The notes under the pieces are model-generated. The model saw nothing but the letters and a program-made list of their open reading frames with translations, was not told where the DNA came from and did not search any database. A stretch of 64,000 nt of DNA. It comes from Amorphophallus konjac. Lineage: Eukaryota > Streptophyta > Magnoliopsida > Alismatales > Araceae. The stretch spans positions 268,714,698 through 268,778,697 of the forward strand of contig CM040128.1 of NCBI GenBank assembly GCA_022559845.1, given 5' to 3'. Shown here in pieces: positions 12,197 through 22,908 of this stretch. Each line of letters starts with the position of its first letter. The first letter of the stretch is position 1. The translations under genes and the position numbers were made by a program.

Positions 12197-13310
12197 TTGA
12201 TTTACATCGGCATAACGTCCGAACACCCTTGTTTAATTGTCAACAATAAGGCTTAGAATTTCTCCCCAAGGTTTTAGTCGAGAACACATCAACATAGGTG
12301 GCTTGCATTGCACTTTTGACTCCCAATGGGTGACCATAAAAGTGTGTGAGAGGGTAAGGTTTGGCTGAGACCTGGTTGAACTGGGCAACACCCTACTGTA
12401 TCCGGGGGCTAAGATCGAGCTCAAAGAGCTCAAGAGTGCCCCAAGGAGCCCTAATGATTATCTGGACACCAGGGGTATTTCGATAATTATCAGGCCCAGG
12501 GGCATTGTGATAATTTTACCTCTCTGGAAGTCTTATCACAATCTGGGGTGACTGCCAGGCAAGGATTGGCTTTGGCAGGCTTAGAGGTTATTCTCAAGAG
12601 CCGTCGGGAATTATTGAGGCATACCCAGGTTGGAAGGGCATTTTTGTAATTTGGCACGATCCTATGCGGGGGAGTTTATGAGAGGCGCTGGGGTCGAAGG
12701 GCCATTTGTAGGCATTTCTTGAGTGTGGAGAGGTCGTGAGGTCATTAAAGACGATGCGCACCCTTAGCTCCTGAAGGAAGGACAGATGTGTAAATTTTTC
12801 TTGTGGGAGGGGTTTATTCGCAATTTTCTTTAACTAGCATGCGCCGGGGGTAGCATGACACAACCTTGTAAACTTTCATAAATTTCATTGCAAAAGTTGT
12901 CGACGAGTTGTCAACTGTACACAGCGTCATCGCCCTCAGACGGGCGTATGTTCAATTCTAATGTCCTCAGGAAGGGTATTATAGTCATTTCACATTTTCA
13001 TGACTAAATTAAATTTTCCCTTGTCACCTAGGAGACATAAGAAGAACGAGACCTGGAGGGTCGTAATTACAAGGCCCATATAGGGGCGTAAGTACAAATA
13101 CCGCGTAGGGGCTCTAACAACTGCGCCCACATAGGGGCATAAATACAAAACCTACGTGGGGGTACAAACATAAAGCCCACCCAGGGGCATAAATACAAGC
13201 TCAGGGTGTTACATATCCCAAGTGGGCCAAAAACAACGAACACAAGCCTTCTTTTCTCAAGCCTTCCTCCTCCCCAAAAAAAAGTCCTCCTGAAAGGTCC
13301 CCCGTAGGGG

Positions 13311-13319
13311 ATATTTATA
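13311..13319 (-). promoter_or_regulatory. TATA box of LTR D1
   Basis: TATAAATAT on the minus strand, directly after the GC-rich U3 repeats when read in LTR orientation. Confidence 0.55.
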
Positions 13320-13329
13320 GAAGGTGGGG

Positions 13330-13690
13330 GACCGGCCAGGGGTGGGCCGAACCCGGGCGGGTCAAAGCCACCCCTGGCAGGTTCCCCCCTTTTTTGTTTC
13401 TGTTTTTTTTTTTTTTTGCTGAGCAGACGGAGGCCCGGGACCAGCCCGGGACTGCCCCGCCCCGGGCAAGTCCGCGCGGACCTGCCCGGGGTCGAGGGGT
13501 CCCCGGCGGGTCCCGCCCTGGGAGGAGCCACCCCGGGCAGGCCTGCCCGGGGTTGCGGGACCCCGAGCGGTCTGCCCGGGGTGGCTCCTCCCCGGGCGGA
13601 CCTGCCCGGGGCCAGCACGGGGGGAACCTGCCCGGGGGAGGCCGGCCCCGGGCAGGTCCCTCCACCCCCGGTGGGCTGGTCCCCTCCTTA
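13330..13690 (-). repeat. GC-rich CCCGGGC repeats in U3 of LTR D1
   Basis: Dense iteration of GACCTGCCCGGGG and GGGTGGCTCCTCCCCGGGC words, many self-complementary (CCCGGG, GCCCGGGC). Overlapping Pro/Gly/Ala/Arg frames on both strands are by-products of this composition. Confidence 0.65.
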
Positions 13691-14170
13691 CAAACCTGTA
13701 AAAAGTATTTTTAATTGCTTCAAACTCCGCTGCAACCGCGTGGAAGGGAAAGGAGCTTCTCCACACTTGTTCGTTGTCTTCCTTGCGCCGTTCGTCGAGG
13801 GAGGGAGCCTTCTTCCATCCCGAGTGACGTGGTACACGCCGTTGGGACCGCAAAAGAGGTGTGCATAGCACTTTTTCTCTCCTTCTTTGCCGCGAGGTTT
13901 ATTTTTTGTGTGCATTAGTACCCGAAACCATATGACTCTGACAGTCTCCATGGATTTACTCTGGGTTGTGGCCACTCTCTTGCTACAAAGCGCACTGGGC
14001 TGAACCAATAATCGGGCTATGGAGCCTTAATGAAACGGAAATACTCCATGAGGTGGCGTTACGCCGATCCCACAACCTTAGGTTACACGGGAATAATTAT
14101 CCGTGTTAGGTTGGGAATTAGTTTTTGTATTTCATCCCAATTATTGCATGGATTTTTTTTTGTTGCAACA

Positions 14171-14837
14171 GGTTCCAAATCTACGATGTTAGTCCACACC
14201 TCATTCCTCCATCTGCAATAAGATTGTAAGCTAAACTCACTGAAAACCTTCCTCATTTATCTCAACTCCACCACCACATGTCAATTCTGCCAGCTTCCGG
14301 AGCAAAATCGAGGAGAAAAGAGAGGAGTTTCTCAAGGTGCACAATCTCCTCTACTCTCAAATTTCTTCTAAATGCTTGAAACCAAATTCCCCTTAATAGT
14401 TGTATTTCAAAAATCGGGGAAACTGATGCTGCCTGTGTAGAAACATTTGCAAAAAGCCTCCAAGAGGTGTCCTTTAGTGTAAAATAACCACACCACCTAT
14501 CTTTCCAAAACAAACACTTCTCCCCACTCCCCAGTCAATCCATACACTAGCCAAAATGATACCCCTGCACTGCAAGATGCTGCTCCTAATGGGAGAGATA
14601 TTGTGCTCAGTGGCTGGGGTCAAATCCTAATCCCTTACTTTTCCATGACATCTCTAATAGATGACTTGTAACTATAGCCCCTTCTCTTCGAAACCAAGCT
14701 TCTACAACCATTTGCACAGCAAAGCCTAGTTAAAGTCCCAAACATTGCTAATGCTCAACCCTCCCATCTCCTTGCTTTTGCAAATTTTGACCTATGCTAT
14801 GTCATGCCATACCCTGCTTCTACCTCCACTACCCTAC
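14171..14837 (-). mobile_element. LINE-1 remnant, middle piece (post-RT region)
   Basis: Minus-strand frames include KICKSKEMGGLSISNVWDFN and FWKDRWCG..LKDTSWRLFANVS, matching the KxxGGLGIxxxxxxNxALLxKW and FWxDxWxGxxxL blocks after the RT of plant L1 ORF2. Joined to 32354-35823 on one side and 11341-11956 on the other it gives the correct domain order. The sites of interruption are exact target duplications (GGTTC, CCTAC). Confidence 0.75.
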
Positions 14838-16315
14838 TGTTGGACCCCACAATGTTCAGTAAAGAATTTTCTGGTTAATTTCAAAACCAAGATGAAGTAA
14901 ATAAATTAAATTTGCATGATGGTTTGAAGAGGTTTAAAACTTAGACCATCACACATGGGTCGAGCCCAAATGCCCTTGGCATTACGTCGGGCAATATGTT
15001 ATATAAGAGGACTGCATGTTTTTTCATCAAACACTTGAAATTGACTCCCCTAAAATCCGGCGTCAAGCGATTCAAATCGCAGCCGTTATAGTGGGTTGGA
15101 GTTCAAGCGCCCTTGACATTTCATTGGGTGAAGTGCAAAGACTAGTGTGTTTTAACACACGGGCATTTCATCAAACACATGGCGGGTGTGTTAAAATCAC
15201 ACACATACGCAGCGAGAAGTCAATTAAATAGCAGCCCCCGACGTCCAGGAGATGTTTCTAAGGGACCACAAAGCTATCCCTGTGCTCCAGTGACAAGGAC
15301 AAGAATACCGGTCCGAGAAGTCAACAAAATCCAAGAGAGAAAGGACCGTCGGTGTACTGTTCTACTGAGAGGAGCAGAAAGCTTCAAGAAGAGGTGGAAA
15401 AGGACAGCAGGGGAGGCTTTTATAATTTTTTAAGCTGACTGGGCTTATAGGGCCAGGGCCGCCCCCTTGCTTTCCTCTCTTTAGCAAACCCGGAGGTACC
15501 CACCTCCGAGTTGTGCAGACCCGGAGGTGCCCACCCCCGGGTTTCCCTCTCTCTGTGCTAAAATAAAAAAAAGGGGGAAAAAAGAGAGAGCAGAAAAAAA
15601 AAGGGGAGACCCAGAGGTGGCATCTCTGGGTTTGCAAACCCGGAGGTACTTACCTCCGGGTATGCAGTCCAGGTCTTCCTATCAATGCTGCAGTTGAACA
15701 GGAAAACAAAACAAAAAGGCCCATCTCCGGGTTCTGCTGTGGACAGAAAAAAGGAAGGAGAAACCTGGAGTAGGTGGTTCTGCTGTGGACAGAAAGGCCT
15801 ACCACTGGGTTCTCCTGTGGACAGAATAAGGACAGTAAGAAAAAAAGAGAAGGGAAGAGAAGACCCGGAGGTACCTACCTCCGGGTATGCAATCTATGGG
15901 AGAGGGCCCACCGGCCTGCTCCTCCCTTTTTCTGATGTGCTGTGCACAGAACCAAAAAAAAAAAAAGAGGAACCAGCAAAAAAAAGGAAGAAGAGAATAC
16001 CCAGAGGTGGCACCTCCGGGTTTGCAAACCCGGAGGCACCTACCTCCGGGTGTGCAGCCCATGGGAGAGGGCCCCACCGGCCTCTCCCTTCCCCTCTCTA
16101 TGCGGTGGCTGCAACAAAAAAAAAGAAGAAGAAGGAACAGCAAAAAAGAAGAGGAGAACCCGGAGGAGGGCCCCCTGGGTCTGCAGACCCGGGGCTGCCT
16201 CTTCCACCCCAGTCTCTCCCTCTCTCACACATAGAGTAAAAAAAAATAGACGAGGGAGGTGAAGAGGCAGGAGAAAACTTGGAGTTCCTCACCTCCGGGA
16301 GTGTCCTTCCCCTCC

Positions 16316-16324
16316 TATAAATAG
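16316..16324 (+). promoter_or_regulatory. TATA box, 5' LTR of B
   Basis: TATAAATAG right after the GC-rich block. The same site occurs at 30013-30021 in the 3' LTR. Confidence 0.6.
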
Positions 16325-16989
16325 GAGGCGGCAGCAGCCACCGGAGAAAGAACGAAGAAAGAACATACGAAGCAAGAGAGGAGCAGCAGCAAGCAGCGCA
16401 CAGCATACAAAGGAGTTTTTTTTTCCGAAGGCTTGGAGAGCTTCTGAATAGGCCCAAGCAGTAGTTCTGCGAACAGGAGAAGAATCGAAGGCTTGGAGAG
16501 CTTCAAGATTCAAGAGGTAGTAGCAGGCAACAGTTCTAGGAAGGCAACAGCAGGCTGCCAGCCCTGCATATCCCGTGAAAGTAGCAACATCAGTGAATCG
16601 GAAGGAGTTGTTTTTGGGAAGTTGCCTCTCTAGCATGTGAATGGATATGGTCACCACAAAAAAGCCCCCCCCCCCCCCCCGGAGTTCCTGTCATCTCCTT
16701 GGGAGTGGTGAGCCTAAGAAACTCCTCACCTAATGCTATGAAGAAGTTAAAGTGCTCTACATGGAGTATGCTTCGGATGTATGGAAAATTCAGATAAATG
16801 CGCCTGCAGCAAAAGAAAATCAGATAAATGTCTGTATTGTAGATTTCCATGTGAAAAATAGAAAAAAAAATACCTGTGTTGCAGATGGGAAGGGACAATC
16901 AAAATGTACTCGAGAAAAATCAAAGGGAGAGAAAAATAAAATGAAGATGCATTCAATTGAAGAAAAATGAAGGCAAGTGTCAGAAGTTT

Positions 16990-17185
16990 GTTGAAATACC
17001 CCCAGTGAGTAGAAAATTACAGAAATACACCCGGTGGTCAGAAAATTGTAGAAATACCCCCGGTAACGGAAAAATTGCAGAAGTGCCCCCGATGACGGAA
17101 AAATTACAGAAATATCCCCGATAGTGGGAAAATTATAGAAATGCCCTTGGTTATGGAAAAATTACAGAAATACCCCTATTTGTGG
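16990..17185 (+). repeat. ~29-bp tandem repeats in 5' LTR of B, 7 units
   Basis: Units are variants of AAAATTACAGAAATACCCCCGGTGGTCAG. Seven are present here and ten at the same place in the 3' LTR (30677-30960). Confidence 0.75.
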
Positions 17186-17369
17186 GGTCTCAAAATCACC
17201 AAAATACTTTCGTTTTGGTTTACGCCGTTTGCACGACTCGATGGAGTGGGACCACGCCCCTTCCTTAAAGTATTGTGCGCTCTCCTGGGTTCGGCTTATT
17301 ACTAACCATCCAAATCCATATATCTTTTCATGGAGCCCTGAGAAGTTCAAAGAAATGAAAACGAGGAAT

Positions 17370-17830
17370 ACCCAGGAAGTCAGATGACGGTCATTTCTGA
17401 GAAGTCATGGAATGAAGATTCGGAATACCCAAGAAGTCAAATGACAGGGTCATTTCCGAGAAGTCATGGAATGATGACGAGGAATACCCGGGAAGTCAGA
17501 TAACAGGGTTATTTTCGAGAAGTCATAAAATGAAGGCGAGGAATGCCCAAGAAGTCAAATGACGGGGCTATTTCCGAGAAGTCAACAAATCAAGACGAGG
17601 AATACCCAAGAAGTCAAATGACAGGGTTACTTTCGAGAAATCAAGAAATGTAGACGAAGAGCGCCCAAGTAGTCAAACGACGGGACGATCTCCGAAAAGT
17701 CAAGGAATCGCATATATGCCCAGGAAGTCAAGACTTGACGGGACTATCTCCGAGAAGTCAAGAAATGTCAGATATATGTGGAAAAGTCATAATGACAAGA
17801 ATGCTCAAGAAGTCGAGAAATGACAAATAT
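17370..17830 (+). repeat. ~60-bp tandem repeats in 5' LTR of B
   Basis: Units contain GAATACCCAAGAAGTCA, AATGACAGGGTCATTTCCGA and GAAGTCATGGAATGAAGACG. About eight degenerate copies lie in U5, with matching arrays at 31140-31610 and about 2040-2345. Confidence 0.7.
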
Positions 17831-18431
17831 GTCCAAGAAGGCAGAAATGTTCGAGGTCTTCCTGAAACTACAAGAACATCCTAAAGTTTGGGAAAACTAC
17901 AAAAATACCCTAATGGAGGGAAAATTTCAAATATACCCCACCTCAGGCGGGAATGTCCTTTATGGACACCAAGGCAACTTAAGGGCCCAATCACAATTAA
18001 AAGAGTGATCATGACCATGAAGCAACTCCGAGGGACCGACAATGATCATCTTGCCGATCCAACAGTCCTCGTGATGGAATTCAAGTATTAACCGTCCGAT
18101 CAGGGGACAAAAGTAAATTCAATGATCTGATCAAGACGGAATCAAATTCAAAGATCCAAGTGCAGACTGAAGCAGATTCCAAGGCTCTGGTTGCAACTGG
18201 ATATAATTCCGAAGATCCGATTACACAATCGGGACCATATGTAAAGGTCTTGAAAGATCGATTGTAATTCAAATTACATATGTTCAAAGAAATGAAGTCT
18301 CCAAATTCCTTTGCAAGAGTATGTACATATAATGGGAGATCATCAAGATCATTCATGTCACAACGTATAGAGGCAAAAGACGTTCTTCGACAGTTAATCA
18401 AAGGTGTTCGGACTTGTCCGATGTTAATTAA

Positions 18432-18449
18432 CACCGATTCCGGTCGGTG
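18432..18449 (+). other. Conserved U5 hairpin, 5' LTR of B
   Basis: Stem CACCGA/TCGGTG with a 6-nt loop. The same element is at 32206-32223 in the 3' LTR. Stem bases differ from those of D1 and D2 in a pairing-preserving way. Confidence 0.6.
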
Positions 18450-18578
18450 GGGAAAAGTCATGTACACGAACCTTAAATCGTCTGATAAATTCAAAAGCGC
18501 AGAATTAACAAATATGTCAAAATATCCACATATTCATCCAACGAAGCGGATGTCCGAAAATTTCGCGTGTAAACAGAT

Positions 18579-18596
18579 TGGCACGCCCAGTGAGAC
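18579..18596 (+). other. Primer binding site of element B
   Basis: TGGCACGCCCAGTGAGAC begins three bases after the LTR end. It has the TGG start expected for tRNA priming. The tRNA species was not identified. Confidence 0.6.
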
Positions 18597-19440
18597 TTTT
18601 CCTGCCTTTCATTTGTCTGTCGAAGAATAGCCTTGCCTTAGACAAAAGTTGTTACTCCTTCACACTCTTGCAAGAAGTTCAAAGGATTCCCACCGTTGAA
18701 GCCGCCACCGAGGGCATCAAGGTTACAACTACTAAGGGCATCAAAGTTAAAGCCTACTGGGGGCATTAAAGTTAAGGCCGCCGGGGGCATCAAGGTTAAA
18801 ACTTCCTGTCAAAGGCCGAATGACAACACGATACTTGTCCAAGTTGCAATTACTAAGAGGGGACAACGCCACCCCAGTCATGGTCGTCGTTGCTCGGTAC
18901 GTCCAAGTGAAGGCTTCCTGCTGAGGACTAAGTGCCAACAAAATCCATATGTTGTTCCTGCTAGCAGGGGCAATGTCGCCGCCCTGGAAGAAAATCTGTT
19001 GTGACTATATCTAAGTCTGGCAAGATTTGTCCTTGACCAAAAGCAAATCAAAAAAAAAGAAGAAGAACGCGACTAGCTAGATAGAGGCAAGCCAATCTCA
19101 CAACGATACTTTGCCGAATACATCAAGCTGAGGCAGAGATGAAAGAAGCCAACGTTCAAGCCTCACGCAAAAAGAGTCAAAGCCCTTAAGCCCAGGTGAT
19201 GGGGCGATTTCGTGAACCAACTTCTTATCAAATAAATATGGGTCACCAAGGAGGAGGCCTCGAACAATCTAAGCTTTTTAAGGCAACAACTTGAGGCAGG
19301 AATTTCAACCTTGGGGGCATGTTCCAATCAGCCTTAAAATAGATTCTCCTTTTCCTCAAGACATGATATGAGGCAGAAAAGGAAGAAGAATGGATAAGAG
19401 AAGGGAAGAAGGACGAGAAAATTGATGAAGTATCAGGCTG
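18597..19440 (+). other. Leader of element B up to the deletion junction
   Basis: Untranslated leader homologous to 4912-6705 but with fewer tandem units. At about 19440 it runs straight into RNase H coding sequence, so gag, protease and RT have been removed by one deletion. The short ATG frame crossing the junction (19422) is a chance fusion. Confidence 0.6.
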
Positions 19441-19800
19441 CCATGGATGCTTCCTTGGGAGCATTGCTCGCGCAAATAAATGAAGAAGGCAAAGAGCAAC
19501 CTTTATACTATCTCAGTAGAAAGTTGGTCGGCCCCGAACACCGCTATTCTCCGACGGAGAAGGTGTGTTTGACACTGGTGTTCGCCGTCAAGAAATTAAG
19601 ACACTACCTCCTGTCCCTCCGGGTGGAGTTAATTTCAAAGTATGACCCCTTTAAGTTTCTTCTTAAACAGCCCGTCTTGTCGGGACGGCTGGGAAAATGG
19701 GCATTACTCCTATGGAATTTGACATAGCATTTGTTCCCCAAAAGATAATTAAAAGACAAGGAATGGCGAGTTTCTGGTAGCACACCCAATGCCGGCCGAT
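19440..19800 (+). pseudogene. Ty3/gypsy RT-associated RNase H (RNase H1 type) fragment
   Basis: AAMDASLGALLAQ, PLYYLSRKLVGPEHRYSPTEK, LRHYLLS and KQPVLSGRLGKWALLL follow the order of gypsy RNase H downstream of RT, which degrades RNA in the RNA/DNA hybrid during reverse transcription. The frame shifts near 19718, after which the fitting continuation is found in another frame. The RT that should precede it is gone. Probably inactive. Confidence 0.85.
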
Positions 19801-19899
19801 TCTCCACTTAACATTGAATTGCCCGATGAAAAAACACTTCTATCCCAATCGAGAACCGAAGAACAAACAGAGGGCAGTCCAATGCAAAAAAAGAAGAAT

Positions 19900-20675
19900 C
19901 CCTGGCCATTGATATGCCATGCTAGGAGCTCTACTTTGATGGTGCTTCCCGAACAATTAAGAAGGCTAACGGGGCAACCACCTTCGCTTCAGGGGCCGGC
20001 ATTGTCTTCGTCACTCCTCAAGGGGAGATTCTCCACAATTCTTGTGCCCTCATGAAGCCGTTGACAAACAATGAAGCAGAATATGAGGCATTGATCGTTG
20101 GGCTTCAGCTAGCCATAGAAATGAAGATCAAATGCATTAAGGTCTACGGCGACTCGCAGCTCGTCATACGACAGGTTATGGGTGACTATGACGTGTGTAA
20201 GCAAGAGTTACTACCTTATCACACAGCCGTTATGAGTTTGAAGGAGAAATTCTATCTCTTTGAGATGAACCATATGCCCAGAAGCAGGAATTCCCAGACA
20301 GATGCCTTAGCCAAGTTAGCTTCTGCTATAAAGCTACCCCCTGAGGGAGAAGTGGACATAACCGTCAGACACAAGAGGCTTATGCCAAGCGTCCTGGACG
20401 AAGATGTTGACCCCACAATTTCTGAGGTTAATACCTTGGAAGGAGATGTCCCTAGTCAGGAAGAGGAGTATGACTGGCGTCAACCCATTATCGATATAAA
20501 GAATGGTCGCCTCCCCCCTGACCAAGCCCAAAGGATCCAATTCCTGCGCAGGGCAGCATCCTATCAGCTAATAGGCGACCAATTATATAGATTGGTCTAT
20601 AAAAAAGATAAATTTGTTCTCCTCCGCTGCCTTTCGCCCAAGGAAGCTAAAATAGTCATGTGCGAGGTCCACTGA
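19900..20675 (+). pseudogene. Second, archaeal-type RNase H of a Tat element
   Basis: The frame reads YFDGASRTIKKANGATTFASG, then NNEAEYEALIVGLQLA, GDSQLVIRQV and NSQTDALAKLAS. The D-E-D-D acidic set of RNase H (FDGAS, NEAEYEA, GDSQL, TDALA) is visible and intact. A second RNase H after the gypsy RNase H is diagnostic of the Tat lineage. The domain is followed by a linker with the YQLIGDQLYR block that precedes the integrase zinc finger. It ends at a stop at 20673-20675 inside the expected integrase HHCC finger (VH then stop then GLCDAHQAG). The domain itself looks well kept, but it is stranded between frameshifts. Confidence 0.88.
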
Positions 20676-21738
20676 GGACTTTGCGATGCTCATCAAGCTG
20701 GAGATAAAATGAAGATCAATATAAAGCTTAAAGGCTTTTATTGGCCAGCAATGTATGCGGATTGCAATCGATATGCCCGCACATGCCATCAATGCCAAGC
20801 CTTTGGCCCGATCCCGAGAAGGCCATCGGGTTTGCTACATCCAACAGCCCTCACGTGGCCATTTGCAGAATGGGGGATGGACATTGTCGGACCTGTCCCT
20901 CCATCCTCTAAAGGTCATAAGTTCATATTGGCTGCAACAGACTATTTTTCTCGTTGGGCCGAAGCAATCCCCCTATGGGAGGTCACCGGAGAAGTAGTCG
21001 CTCAATTTGTCAGACATAATATCATATACAGGTTCGGCACACCAAGTCGGATTATGTCAGACAATGGCACGCCATACAAAAATAAGATAATATATGCACT
21101 GGCAGCTAAGTTTCACATAGACTAGAGAACTTCCACAATATATAACCCTCAAGCCAACGGATTAGCTGTAGCATTCAACAAGACTCTTTGCAAGCTGCTT
21201 GCCAAAATAGTAGGCAGTCGCAAAAAGGACTGGGGAGAGAAAATTCACGAAGCTCTCTGGCATACCGGACTGTGTACAAGACTCCTACCGGCTGCTCACC
21301 CTTCTCTCTAGTATATGGGGCGGAAGCCATAGTCCCAATTGAGATTGAAATGTCCTTCTACAGGGTACTTTGCATACGGGCCTCCAAGCCCATGAACAAG
21401 ACGAGATAGAGAGGAGACTCGAAGAGCTCTCCGATCTAGAAGGCAAAAGGTTGGAAGCTTATAAACACCTGCAATTTTATCAAGCCCGGATGACCCGAGC
21501 CTATGATAAGCTTGTGAGACAAAGAGCGTTCAAAAAGGGCGATCTCGTCATGATTAAAGAAAGAGAAGTCATGGTTGGAAGGTCCAATGGCAAATTACAA
21601 CCAAATTGGCGAGGGCCATATATCTTCTCCAAAGTCTATGAAGGAGGCGCTTACAAGGTCGTCGACCATAAAGGGGAAAACCCCTTTCCACCATTGAATG
21701 GAAAGCACTTGAAATTATACTATGCTCCCGAGCATTAG
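20676..21738 (+). pseudogene. Integrase (rve core and C-terminal domain), broken
   Basis: HHCC finger remnant (AHQAGDKM..CNRYARTCHQCQ), core domain with the first catalytic Asp in WGMDIVGPVPP and the second in IMSDNGTPY, then a premature stop after FHID (21123-21125). In the following NPQANG block the residue expected to be the catalytic Glu is Val, so the third acidic residue is lost. Another stop comes at 21309. A later frame (21370-21738) carries the C-terminal part with the GPYIF motif and ends KHLKLYYAPEH. Integrase would insert the cDNA. This copy cannot be active. Confidence 0.88.
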
Positions 21739-21859
21739 TTCCGGCAACAATCTACACAAGATTTGCCCTCCTCCGCAGGAGAGTAAGGAAGGATGGGGGA
21801 GTTTCGCCCCCAAGAAAACCCAAAAGTCACGGTTGCTTTGAACATTTCTCATTCATGTC

Positions 21860-22350
21860 CCACCGTGTCAAATCTCAAATCCCAAGTTCCAGCTTGCAAA
21901 AATAGTTGGTCAGCCCCAAATCCCAAATTTCAAGTTTCGGCCTTCCAATTTCATTGGTTAGCCCCAAAATTCTAAATTCCAAGTTTCGGCTTTCCAATTT
22001 CATTGGTTAGCCCCAAATTCCAAATTCCAAGTTTCGGCTCTCCAAATTCATTGGTTAGCCCCAAATTCTAAATTCCAAGTTTCGGCTCTCCAAGTTTATT
22101 GGTTAGCCCCAAAATTCCAAATTCCAAGTTTCGGCTTTCCAAGTTCATTGGTTAGCCCCAAATCCCAAATCTAAAGTTTCGGCTCTCCAATTTTATTGGT
22201 TAGCCCCAAATTCCAAATTCCAAGTCTCGACTTTCCAATTTCATTGGTTAGCCAAATTCCAAAAAATTTTGGCTTTCCAATTTCCTTGGTTAGCCCCAAA
22301 TTCATGAATCTTCGGCCTCCAATTTCCTTGGTCGACCCCAAATTTCTAAA
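21860..22350 (+). repeat. 48-bp tandem repeat downstream of pol in element B, about 10 copies
   Basis: The unit TTGGTTAGCCCCAAATTCC then AAATTCCAAGTTTCGGCTCTCCAATTTCA recurs with TTGGTTAG near 21954, 22003, 22051, 22099, 22148, 22196 and 22245, spacing 48-50. A tandem repeat behind pol is a known trait of Retand-like Tat elements. Confidence 0.8.
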
Positions 22351-22435
22351 TCATCCATTTACAGCCCGAGAATGTAACTCTTCTGTCAAGAGCGATCCTC
22401 TTTGCAAGAAAAAAAGAAAAAAAAGGGGGGCTTAA

Positions 22436-22640
22436 AATAGAGGTGCCCCGATGGACTTGAGTGGTCGATTCATCGACTGCTCAAGGTCAAAAAGGTCATA
22501 ACCCGACTGAGGTGAAAACCCGAAAGGGCACCTCAGGCAAAAATGGGTAACCCCTCGCCTTGAAAACCCGAAAGGGAGCGCTGGAAAAAGTTAAAGGGGG
22601 CTAGTTTTGGTGAAAACCCGAAAGGGCGCCAATCCTAGTA
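22436..22640 (+). repeat. GGTGAAAACCCGAAAGGGCGCC repeat block
   Basis: Three copies of TGAAAACCCGAAAGGG (about 22513, 22559, 22612) in a G-rich spacer, then an A/TA-rich microsatellite (22644-22685). It may be 3' UTR of pol or the 3' flank of the antisense gene. Confidence 0.5.
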
Positions 22641-22908
22641 AAGTGAAAAAAAATATATAAAAAAAAAATATATATATATATACATATACACGCACATATG
22701 AGAAAGGTAGTTGAAGAGTCATAGTGAAGAGTAATATACAAATGGGACAAGGTTTTAAGTTCTATCAATTCATGAACAATTCTTATCATTCACCCACAAC
22801 TTGGAGCCCGAAACAAGCCTTCGGGATAACTAAAAAGAGATGAATGCTGAAATACAAGAGGAGAAAATGATATGGTACAAAGAATATGGTACAAAGAATA
22901 AGCTCATA

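Larger units (their letters stand above)
11957..14170 (-). mobile_element. Solo LTR D1 (2214 bp) inserted in the LINE
   Basis: The boundaries are secure: TGTTTTAAAACG at 11957 and TGTTGCAACA ending at 14170 (read from the minus strand the LTR starts TGTTGCAACA and ends TTTTAAAACA). Exact 5-bp duplications GGTTC lie at 11952-11956 and 14171-14175. The LINE reading continues on both sides. The LTR has GC-rich CCCGGG repeats (13330-13690), a TATA box on the minus strand (13311-13319) and the U5 hairpin (12179-12196). No internal sequence remains, so it arose by LTR-LTR recombination. The start word and layout place it with D2 and E. Confidence 0.88.
14838..18575 (+). repeat. 5' LTR of element B
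   Basis: U3 contains GC-rich modules of the CCCGGAGGTACCTACCTCCGGGT type (about 15485-16210), each a short palindrome, separated by A/G-rich runs. TATA box at 16316-16324, poly-C run around 16665-16680, seven A-rich ~29-bp repeats (16990-17185), ~60-bp AAGTCAAATGACAGGG repeats (17370-17830) and the conserved U5 block (18385-18490). Confidence 0.9.

Noticed and set aside
13067..13871. Overlapping 100-180-residue frames on both strands
   Set aside because: Open only because the CCCGGGC repeats of LTR D1 lack A/T-rich stop codons. Gly/Pro/Arg/Ala low complexity.
15685..16239. 184-residue plus frame (and the 280-residue one at 29179-30021)
   Set aside because: Low-complexity Lys/Glu/Pro/Gly frames within the U3 modules of the B LTRs. 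The two copies differ by frameshifting indels, so no coding constraint.
16990..17830. CRISPR-like evenly spaced short repeats
   Set aside because: Degenerate direct tandem repeats inside a plant LTR, without unique spacers or cas genes.
19243..19464. Minus-strand peptide also found at 6510-6779 (..ADWNMP..LxFLPQV.ALK..)
   Set aside because: A and B leaders are homologous DNA, so any frame is shared. The two peptides diverge at both ends and have no start in common.
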